A stretch of 64,000 nucleotides of DNA, taken from NCBI GenBank assembly GCA_964019135.1, contig OZ025263.1, forward strand, positions 36,062,133 to 36,126,132, read 5' to 3'. Positions within the stretch are counted from its first letter, which is position 1, and the number at the start of each line of letters is the position of its first letter. The notes beneath the pieces were generated by a model, which was not told the DNA's origin, did no database searches, and worked only from the letters and a program-made list of their open reading frames with translations. A program made the translations under genes and the position numbers. This document shows positions 24,102 through 31,862 of the stretch, in pieces. Origin of the DNA: Arenicola marina. Taxonomy: Eukaryota; Annelida; Polychaeta; Arenicolidae.

Positions 24102-27100
24102 TTACTTTCTATATTCTACGGATAGTTGCTTTAGTAGCGTTATGGTATCTTGCTGTTTAATCGTGTTTGCATACAGTGATGCCCTTGATGCTAGTTCGTG
24201 AGTAAAAAACCTGATGGAATTCTCCCAAAGACGTGGTTTGTCATCATTGACAGACACCAACCATTCTTTATATAATAAATATGCTACCAATGTTACTACC
24301 AGATCTTCAGTTTTATTGTCGCGGCCCATATATATATCTTGGCGCTGTATTGGCTTAATCAAACGACTCAGGACAGACCACACCTTCCTCGCGTGACAAC
24401 ATTGAAATAGGAGGTGTGGTATGTCTTGGACTCCAGGACACAAGTCGCCGTTGGCTGACTCGCGTTTGCCCCACTTCTTAAGATTGGCGTTACATGGTAG
24501 TACATTATGCAGTATCTTGTAATTAAACTCAGCCAATTTCAGGATTTGACATTTTGATATTTTCGTCCTATACGTTCTCGAAAAGTCAAAATCTATATTT
24601 AGAGATAACAAATGTTTCAGTTTTTGCTCAGAAACTGGTCTTTCTATTTTAATGTCTAAAAGCCGGTTATAATAAGGGTTGCTTTTCTCTTCGATTTCAT
24701 GGTATCGTTCCCTTACTCTATACAATTCTGGGTTCCAGGTACCAATTAAATTACCGTAAGGCTTCAGGGCTTTACGCAGGATGACGCATTCCGCTATGAA
24801 GTTCCGCTTATCATCTAGGATATTGTAAATGTAGTCAGAGTCTAATTTTCCATTGACAAAGCGCAGTTGCCCAACAAATAGTATATTGTTCTTGACAAAT
24901 GTTGAAAAGTATAAATGCTCTAGACCTTTACGGTTTCCGTATTTACAAAATCTATTTCCCCACAAGCAGTGGTCAAGTATGTCCTCCTTTGATTCTGGGG
25001 GTTTTACTGACCGAGACTTTGAAAAGGCGTGGATGACACCCCTGTAAAAAGCCGAACATTGGTCTAATACAAGGAACTGACTTAAAACTTGAACAGAAAG
25101 GTGTACTAGCGTGTTATCTGTTACAAAAGGATGCAGACGTTGTCTGGCTAAAAACGCCCAGTTGGCATTGCTATGTGCACTTAATATTCTGAATACCCAC
25201 ACCGCTTTCAGCGACATAAAGAGACATTCCATATCGATCATACCCAAGCCACCTCTATCAATTGGCGCTACTAAAACATTTCGTCTGTCGCTTTGTCCCC
25301 ATATGAAATTAAAAAAGATAGTATTTATACGTTTAACTATGTTAGGAGGTACATCGCAAACGCTTGACAATAGGTTCAATTTCGAAACACACATTGTTTT
25401 AATGACAGTGACTTTGCCAAATAAAGTTAAATTCCGTGCTCTCCATTTCATTATTTCTTTATCGATTGCTTTCAATTTGCTTTCCCAATTTAGCATTGTA
25501 CATTTTTCATGATCTTGGCCTACAAAGATACCCAGACATTTTAGCGGTTCGTTTGTGAACCTTATACCGCTGATTACGGATTGACTGGTTTCCTGTCCTA
25601 CACAAATCCCGATCGTCTTATCGATGTTTAGACGTAAACCAGCAACGTCCCCGAACCTCTCTATACGCGACAGGAGGCGGGGAATCTCTTGCACATCTTG
25701 TATGAAGACAATGCAATCATCTGCATACTGACTGAGTATAACATTTCGGCTTTCGTCTATATATGTTATGGTTACACCCCTCACTTCCTGTTTTAGTGAC
25801 AAGGACATCATTTCAAGTGATAATATGAACAGTAGGGCTGACAGTGGACAACCTTGGCGTATACCGCGCGACATATCGAACGATTCTGATAGGTACCCGT
25901 TATTCTTTACTTGCATAAGAGGTTTTTCATATATCGTACTTATCGCCTTGACAAAATGTGGACCAAAATTAAACTTTTCCAACGATTTTAACATAAAGTT
26001 CCATTCCAAAGAGTCAAAAGCCTTTTTGAAATCTAAGGAGAGGACATAGCCCCTTTCACGTTTTTCTTCTAAATAGTCGATGACGTCTTGCACCATTCTT
26101 ATGTTATATCCTATAAAGCGTTTCTTTACATAGCCTGTCTGGTCATGGCTAATCAATTTACCTAACACTACACGTATTCGATGCGCTAATGCAAAGGCTA
26201 GAATTTTGTAATCAGTATTTGACAAAGAGATGGGCCGATAGTTTGAAAGCTCGTCTCTTTCCCCTTTCTTGTATATAAGCGTGAGGACGCACTGTCTCTG
26301 GATATACGGTAATACTCCACCGGTCAACGCCTCATTGAATGTATTTACAAGCAACGTTTTTATGTGAGGCCAAAAGGCTTGATAGAACTCAGAACTCAGT
26401 CCATCTAGGCCTGGGGGCTTGTTTACTTTCAGGTGATGCACAGCATCAGAGCATTCACTTTCAGTGAGTGGTAATTCACAATCGTCTTTTTTGCTTTTCG
26501 TCAGGACCCCGGGAATTATTAACTTCTCAAGATATTCATCTACCTTTGTGTCATTTACACTCGCAGTCGTATACAATTGCGAATAATAATGCTGACTTTC
26601 ACGTAGAATTTCTTTGTTAGAATATACAACAGCACCAGTGTTATCCCTTAGGTTGGTTATACAGTTGGAGGTTTGACGCGATTTCTCCAGATTACAAAAA
26701 TATGTGGTGTTACGTTCACCTTGTTCGAGCCATTGGACGCGTGATCGGATCTGTGCACCCCTGGCCTTTTCGTACAAACAGTTTTCAAATTTCTGCTTCA
26801 ACATTACTTTCCTATCTCGCAACTCTTTTGTCTGAGTCTTGCATAGCTGATCTTCCACAATACTCAATTCCCTTTTCATATTGCTTAGTTCCTCCCTTCT
26901 TATCCTGCTACGCTTTATACCGTATCCAATTGAATATTCACGCACACGTACTTTGAACATTTCCCATGTCGTACTGTAACTAATATTCCCATATTCCTCC
27001 TTCGTTTTTTCTAGAATATTCAGAATATTTTGAACATAATCAGGTTCCTGCAGAAAAATACAGTTCAGTTTCCAATATCCCTTACCACGATTCTCAGTCT

Positions 27101-27827
27101 CTAGATTTAGAGTGGTTACTACACCTTTGTGATCGGGTGTCGGAGCAAGCTTGATCACACAGTCATCGAGTTGAGTTTTCATTTTACTGGCCACTAACAC
27201 GTGATCTATGCGGCTCATAATGCCGTTATGCGATGGGTCTACATAGGTATACACACGCTGGTTCGGGTTTTTAACTCGAAACGAGTCAATAACGTTCATG
27301 CTTTCCTTCCATCTTTTATACAATTCCGTAGTTGCGTCAGCATTCCCTGAGCTTCTATCTATTCTGTCATCTACTGTATTGAAATCTCCTCCAATAATGA
27401 GGCTTTCCGTACAGGGACAATGTTTTGTGATCCAGCGTTTCAGGTAGGTGAAATACTGAGCGCGCGCACTGCCCTTATTTGGAGCATAAACTGATACGAA
27501 AGTGAGCAGGTCGTTTTCCGTTTTAATATTAACCATTACATTTCTACCGTCAGAATCACACTGGTGTCCTTGAACAGACACGTCTCTATTCATGATTAAT
27601 ATGGCTGCACCTTTTCCTCGAGATAGATCAGAAATACTGTGGTATACTTGGCTGGGCCAATCTTTATCAAAAGATTTGACAATTTCCCGCGTTACATGGG
27701 TCTCTTGTAGAAGTGCAATATCTATCTTATTTTCTAATAGCCATTGGAAAACTACCAATCGTTTTCGCTTTTCTCTCAAACCTCGGGTGTTGAGCGAAGC
27801 AATTTTAATTGGCTCTGAAAAACTCAT
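24102..27827 (-). CDS. LINE ORF2: APE endonuclease / reverse transcriptase
   Basis: A 1,241-aa polyprotein for target-primed reverse transcription in the nucleus. Residues about 7-240 form an APE-type endonuclease: SLNTRGL (N13), LLQETH (E42), VYAPN (Y114), GGDFN (146-150), SRIDHV (205-210) and DHKGV (D232, H233). Residues about 460-780 are the reverse transcriptase: NYRPISLSN (529-537), SLDFKKAFD with D599, RGIRQGCPLSALLF (654-667) and the catalytic YADD at 701-704 (genomic 25727-25716). The downstream WRARNLTLFGKVTVIK region is typical of the L1 superfamily. Near residues 1119-1150 a zinc-knuckle-like motif (LCPGVQDIPHLLFQC) keeps one Cys, the His and a final Cys; the first Cys expected three residues earlier is a Gly (G1127). 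The start is the first ATG after in-frame stops; its context is weak (CATATGA). No premature stop or frameshift. Confidence 0.96.
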   Translation of the reverse strand: MSFSEPIKIASLNTRGLREKRKRLVVFQWLLENKIDIALLQETHVTREIVKSFDKDWPSQVYHSISDLSRGKGAAILIMNRDVSVQGHQCDSDGRNVMVNIKTENDLLTFVSVYAPNKGSARAQYFTYLKRWITKHCPCTESLIIGGDFNTVDDRIDRSSGNADATTELYKRWKESMNVIDSFRVKNPNQRVYTYVDPSHNGIMSRIDHVLVASKMKTQLDDCVIKLAPTPDHKGVVTTLNLETENRGKGYWKLNCIFLQEPDYVQNILNILEKTKEEYGNISYSTTWEMFKVRVREYSIGYGIKRSRIRREELSNMKRELSIVEDQLCKTQTKELRDRKVMLKQKFENCLYEKARGAQIRSRVQWLEQGERNTTYFCNLEKSRQTSNCITNLRDNTGAVVYSNKEILRESQHYYSQLYTTASVNDTKVDEYLEKLIIPGVLTKSKKDDCELPLTESECSDAVHHLKVNKPPGLDGLSSEFYQAFWPHIKTLLVNTFNEALTGGVLPYIQRQCVLTLIYKKGERDELSNYRPISLSNTDYKILAFALAHRIRVVLGKLISHDQTGYVKKRFIGYNIRMVQDVIDYLEEKRERGYVLSLDFKKAFDSLEWNFMLKSLEKFNFGPHFVKAISTIYEKPLMQVKNNGYLSESFDMSRGIRQGCPLSALLFILSLEMMSLSLKQEVRGVTITYIDESRNVILSQYADDCIVFIQDVQEIPRLLSRIERFGDVAGLRLNIDKTIGICVGQETSQSVISGIRFTNEPLKCLGIFVGQDHEKCTMLNWESKLKAIDKEIMKWRARNLTLFGKVTVIKTMCVSKLNLLSSVCDVPPNIVKRINTIFFNFIWGQSDRRNVLVAPIDRGGLGMIDMECLFMSLKAVWVFRILSAHSNANWAFLARQRLHPFVTDNTLVHLSVQVLSQFLVLDQCSAFYRGVIHAFSKSRSVKPPESKEDILDHCLWGNRFCKYGNRKGLEHLYFSTFVKNNILFVGQLRFVNGKLDSDYIYNILDDKRNFIAECVILRKALKPYGNLIGTWNPELYRVRERYHEIEEKSNPYYNRLLDIKIERPVSEQKLKHLLSLNIDFDFSRTYRTKISKCQILKLAEFNYKILHNVLPCNANLKKWGKRESANGDLCPGVQDIPHLLFQCCHARKVWSVLSRLIKPIQRQDIYMGRDNKTEDLVVTLVAYLLYKEWLVSVNDDKPRLWENSIRFFTHELASRASLYANTIKQQDTITLLKQLSVEYRK

Positions 27828-27950
27828 ATGCGTTTTACTTTATATAAAGAATTACCTGATGGTTACCAATTGTTTCGATTTCATTGCTGGGCGTAGTCCT
27901 TGCCAATTCCGGGTTCGTCTTCGGGTCTTGCCATGGTGTGGACTCACAGT
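27828..27950 (-). other. ORF1-ORF2 intergenic gap of the LINE
   Basis: 123 nt lie between the ORF1 TGA and the ORF2 ATG. Both ORFs share the same frame. After the TGA the frame stays open for 32 codons, then meets TAA and, four codons later, TAA again just before ORF2. A short ATG-started frame of 10 codons lies inside. ORF2 translation therefore probably needs reinitiation or internal entry, as known for other two-ORF LINEs. Confidence 0.7.
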
Positions 27951-29435
27951 TCAGTCTCCGGCTGCTTCCGGCTGATTCGGGCTGTCTCCAGCTGCTTCCG
28001 CTGCATCGCCAGAGCCAGGCTCTTGCGGATCCGGCCCCGCGCATTTCTGTTTTCGCGTGGCCGCGTCACCAGAAGGAGGGCCGGATGGTTTCCTTTTTCC
28101 CTTTCCCGACGCTTCTCGTTGGCACTTGAGGAACTTTAGGATATCTTGGGTTTGCTTTGCGTGTTTGCTGGTGCTGACGCGGCCTGGAAGGCTATCAGCT
28201 CGTTGTCGTTGGCTAATTCCACCTCTGGCAACCTTTCGGCTGCGGGTCACCGTCGTATGGTCATTGGTTTCGTTGTCGGCACAGTCTGCTGCGTCGATCT
28301 CTCCCTCTTCACGGGGATCTTCTGTTGTTTGATCCTGTAGGATGGCAGCTTTTAGCTGCATCAGCATGCTTCCGAGCAGGTTTTTTCCCGGCCAGAAGGC
28401 TGGCTTGGTCCGCGTTGTATCTGTCGGCCTCAGACCAGTTCCCCACAGACGATCTCTAGAGCACTCAGCAATGATGGGCTTTGTGTCCAGAATCGCTTTT
28501 CGAAAATCATCGTGCTGTTCAGCTTTCTGGCGAAGCAGATCTTCCATGACTTTCAAATTGTCATTAACCCACTGGTCTGACTCGGCTTCAGGAATCTCGC
28601 GACTCAAGCGTCTTGCATCTCCAGCAGTTGTGGCATTCTTTATCCGTTTGGCGAGGTCAGCTCGCCCTGTATTCTTGGCCTTATACCACTGAAAAGCCTG
28701 TTCCACACTGTCGAAAGTATCTTCAAACGCGTTTATCGCTGAATGGTGAAAATTCGACAAAACCATTTCATGCCCGCTAAAGGTACTTGTGTTGTCCGCC
28801 GTTTCGATAGCCGGGCAGGCATTGTCTCCCGCCTTATGGCCCAGTCTGTCGCATGCACGGCATTTTCCTTCATATTGGCCGTCGTGGTGGACCTTGCATC
28901 GCATGCCAATGACCCACAGGGACCATGGGATGAGTGGGGCAATGGGGGCCAATGCATATGCAAATCGATCACCAGTCAGATAGTCTGTCAACTTGCCTTC
29001 AGGGTTTCTGGCTTTCGAATAGCGAAAATCCGTGACGAGTTTTACGCCTTTTTGTTGAAGCGTTTTCACAAGTTCATCGCTATTAACAGATATTGGTAGA
29101 AACTTCACAGTTATTTTCTCCCGTTTCTCCTCGGGCGTATGCTGTCTGGCAACGAGAGGGTTAATGTCATATAACGGTACTGTTTCGCCGTTAATCCGCA
29201 GCTCACGTCGGACCAGCATCTCGGCTCGGGCTTCAAGGGATTTGAAATAAACACGCCAAGCTCCCTTTGATGCTGGGTCTGGCGCCTGAGCACCCTCTAC
29301 TTTGCCCGGTCCGATACATTTCCGAATAGCTTCGCATACGTCATAAGTACCTGGCACGGGTTGTCCATTAGCCTTTATTGTGAGGTCCTCCTGTTTGAAG
29401 AACAGTGGCCGCACTTGTGAATTTCGTCTCTCCAT
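27951..29435 (-). CDS. LINE ORF1: RRM-like, CCHC knuckle and NADAR domain
   Basis: A 494-aa protein expected to coat the element RNA. Residues about 30-95 and 106-185 look RRM-like by eye (GAWRVYFKSLEAR; KITVKFLPISV), at moderate confidence. A CCHC knuckle follows: C192, C195, H200, C207 (C-x2-C-x4-H-x6-C). Residues about 219-366 form a NADAR/YbiA-type domain: LSNF (226-229), SVEQAFQWYKA with E245, VMEDLLRQKAEQH (296-308), LWGTGL with W331, and GKNLLGSMLMQLK (350-362). These follow the order seen in E. coli YbiA, as I recall that sequence. NADAR proteins act as N-glycosidases on ADP-ribose-linked or riboflavin-pathway substrates. The C-terminal 130 residues are acidic, then basic and Gly/Pro-rich, probably disordered. 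The ATG is secure: an in-frame TAA lies four codons upstream (29447-29445). The function in transposition is unknown. Confidence 0.93.
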   Translation of the reverse strand: MERRNSQVRPLFFKQEDLTIKANGQPVPGTYDVCEAIRKCIGPGKVEGAQAPDPASKGAWRVYFKSLEARAEMLVRRELRINGETVPLYDINPLVARQHTPEEKREKITVKFLPISVNSDELVKTLQQKGVKLVTDFRYSKARNPEGKLTDYLTGDRFAYALAPIAPLIPWSLWVIGMRCKVHHDGQYEGKCRACDRLGHKAGDNACPAIETADNTSTFSGHEMVLSNFHHSAINAFEDTFDSVEQAFQWYKAKNTGRADLAKRIKNATTAGDARRLSREIPEAESDQWVNDNLKVMEDLLRQKAEQHDDFRKAILDTKPIIAECSRDRLWGTGLRPTDTTRTKPAFWPGKNLLGSMLMQLKAAILQDQTTEDPREEGEIDAADCADNETNDHTTVTRSRKVARGGISQRQRADSLPGRVSTSKHAKQTQDILKFLKCQREASGKGKRKPSGPPSGDAATRKQKCAGPDPQEPGSGDAAEAAGDSPNQPEAAGD

Positions 29436-29727
29436 GTGAGCTGTTTAGTTCGCAGGCGGCGAGTATCCAAGGGTGTAAATATGTGGTGCTGGCAGCAATG
29501 GAAGAACTTCCAAACGTGCAGAAAGGTAAACAAGAAAAAAAAGTCAAATAATCCAACAAGTGTGCGATGTAATCCAGTAGGGATGCACCTTACAGATGCA
29601 GCAGTGCGTTATCTATATCCAGCGCATTTTTTGTAGCTCCAATCAATGTCATTTCTGTGCAAATTGTCAAAGATCCGAGAGCTACTGCTTTTTTCAAACC
29701 AGTGCTTAGGGACCACGTGACGTCAAA
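29436..29727 (-). promoter_or_regulatory. LINE 5' UTR / putative internal promoter
   Basis: The 292-nt leader between the 5' target-site duplication and the ORF1 ATG. In element sense it opens TTTGACGTCACGTGG: a palindromic CRE (TGACGTCA, 29725-29718) overlapping an E-box (CACGTG, 29719-29714), starting two nucleotides from the 5' terminus. LINEs must carry promoter information downstream of the start site, so this position is plausible for an internal Pol II promoter. No TATA box is needed or seen at the right place. Activity is inferred. Confidence 0.45.
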
Positions 29728-29743
29728 TTACCTCCGTTGAACA
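29728..29743. repeat. LINE target-site duplication, right copy
   Basis: TTACCTCCGTTGAACA, the partner of 23963-23978 with one difference at the thirteenth base. It marks the exact 5' boundary of the element, showing that the copy is not 5'-truncated relative to its own transcript unless the source was. Confidence 0.88.
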
Positions 29744-29967
29744 TGCTGCGGTCCCTGACCTGCCCGCTCTCACCATTCACTATCAGACACGGATCTAGAC
29801 GGGCGGTCGGCATGAAATATGACTGTCCCATCGGTCATCTGTGACTCGATGGTCGGGTTATGCTCAAGGCAATGTCCCAGGACGGCAGGACGCAACCCCA
29901 CCCATAACACGACCAAGAACAGTTTCTCTTAAATATCGCCCGCCGCTTTTGCGCCGGTGATAAACCT
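29744..29967. other. Unique spacer right of the LINE
   Basis: About 220 bp of non-repetitive sequence between the LINE and the big satellite. No ORF or motif of note. It presumably joined the 23956-23962 flank before the LINE inserted. Confidence 0.6.
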
Positions 29968-31862
29968 TAATGGGGTAATCTGTTACAGGACAGAACGACC
30001 AGGGCAGGGGACAGGGTGCAACCGACCGACACCCCCCCCCCCCCCGGGTCACAGCTACATGTATAACGGCCAGGGCATTACCCATGGGTACCAGGGCATA
30101 GGACAGGGTCATACCCACAGACCCCCACTGGGGTCACAGCTGCAGGTATAACGGCCAGGGCAGGGGACACGGCAGACCCACAGACCCCCACTGGGGTCAC
30201 AGCTACAGGTATAACGGCCAGGGCAGGGGACAGGGTCAAACCCACAGACCCCCACTGGGGTTACAGCTACAGGTATAACGGCCAGGGCAGGGGACAGGGC
30301 AGACCCACAGACCCCCACTGGGGTCACAGCTACAGGTATAACGGCCAGGGCAGGGGACAGGGCAGACCCACAGACCCCCACTGGGGTCACAGCTACAGGT
30401 ATAACGGCCAGGGCAGGGGACAGGGTCAAACCCACAGACCCCCACTGGGGTTACAGCTACAGGTATAACGGCCAGGGCAGGGGACAGGGCAGACCCTCAG
30501 ACCCCCACTGGGGTCACAGCTACAGGTATAACGGCCAGGGCAGGGGACAGGGCAGACCCACAGACCTCCACTGGGGTCACAGCTACAGGTATAACGGCCA
30601 GGGCAGGGGACAGGGTCATACCCACAGACCCCCACTGGGGTCACAGCCATAGGTAGGGGACAGGGTCAGACCCACAGACCCCCGCTGGGGTCACAGCTAC
30701 AGGTATAACGGGTAGGGCAGGGGCCAGGGTCAGACCCACGGACCCCCACTGGGGTCACAGCTACAGGTATAACGGGTAGGGCAGGGGACAGGGTCAGACC
30801 CACAGACCCCCACTGGCGTCACAGCCACAGGTATAACGGCCAGGGCAGGGGACAGGGCCAGACCCACAGACCCCCAATGGGGTCCCAGCTACAGGTATAA
30901 CGGCCAGGGCAGGAGACAGGGTCAGACCCACAGACCCCCACTGGGGTCACAGCTACAGGTATAACGGCCAGGGCAGGGGACAGGGCCAGACCCACAGACC
31001 CCCACTGGGGTCACAGCTACAAGTATAACGGTCAGGGCAGGGGACAAGGCCAGACCCCTACTGGGATCACAGCTACAGGTATAACGGCCAGAGAAGGGGA
31101 CAGGGCAGCCACAGACCACCACTGGGGTCACAGCTACAGGTATAACGGCCAGGGCAGGGGACAGGGCAGACCCACAGTCCCCCACTGGGGTCACAGCTAC
31201 AGGTATATATCGGCAAGGGCAGGGGACAGGGCAGACCCACAGACCTCCACTAGGGTCACAGCTACAGGTATATATCGGCCAGGGCAGGAGACAGGGCCAG
31301 ACCCCCACAGGGGTCACAGCTACAGGTATAACGGCCAGGGCAGGGGACAGGGCGAGACCCACAGACCCCCACTGGGGTCACAGCAACAGGTATAACGGCC
31401 AGGGCAGGGAACAGGGCAGACCCACAGACCCCCACTGGGGTCACAGCTACAGGTATAACGGCCAGGGCTGGGCACAGGGCCAGACCCACAGACCCCCACT
31501 GGGGTCACAGCTACAAGTATAACGGCCAGGGCAGGGGACAGGATAGACCCACAGACCCTCACGGGGGTCAAAGCTACAGGTATAACGGCCAGGGCATGGG
31601 ACAGTGTCAGACCCACAGATCCCCACTGAGGTCACAGCTACAGGTATAACGGCCAGGGCAGGGGACAGGGTCAGACCCACAAATCCCCACCGGGGTCACA
31701 GCTACAGGTATAACGGCCAGGGCAGGAGACAGGGTCAGACCCACAGACTCCCACTGGGGTCACAGCTACAGGTATAACGGCCAGGGCAGGGGACAGGGCC
31801 AGACGCACAAACCCCCACTGGGGTCACAGCTACAGGTATAACGGCCAGGGCAGGAGACAGGG

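Larger units (their letters stand above)
23979..29727 (-). mobile_element. Full-length LINE (L1/Tx1-type) with NADAR-bearing ORF1
   Basis: A non-LTR retrotransposon of about 5.75 kb in minus orientation. Reading in its own sense it has a 5' UTR of about 292 nt (29727-29436), ORF1 (29435-27951), a 123-nt gap, ORF2 (27827-24102), a 3' UTR of 98 nt with AATAAA at 24019-24014, and 24 A. It is bounded by a 16-bp target-site duplication with one mismatch. Both ORFs are open from ATG to stop, so it looks recent and possibly still competent. Placement in the L1 superfamily, probably the Tx1 side, rests on APE plus L1-style RT and on the KWRARNLTLFGK-type region after it; no tree was made. It sits between the 21-bp array and the 63/64-bp satellite, apparently inserted into pre-existing unique DNA between them. 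Confidence 0.95.

Noticed and set aside
27835-28044. Minus-strand 69-codon frame bridging the end of ORF1 and the gap before ORF2
   Set aside because: It overlaps ORF1 in another frame, and its first two-thirds read through the GC-rich ORF1 tail. It shows no domain and no frameshift signal that I can see.
28338-28781. NADAR region as an independent host or bacterial gene captured nearby
   Set aside because: It is in the middle of one continuous ORF1 frame between the CCHC knuckle and the C-terminal tail, within the boundaries set by the target-site duplication.
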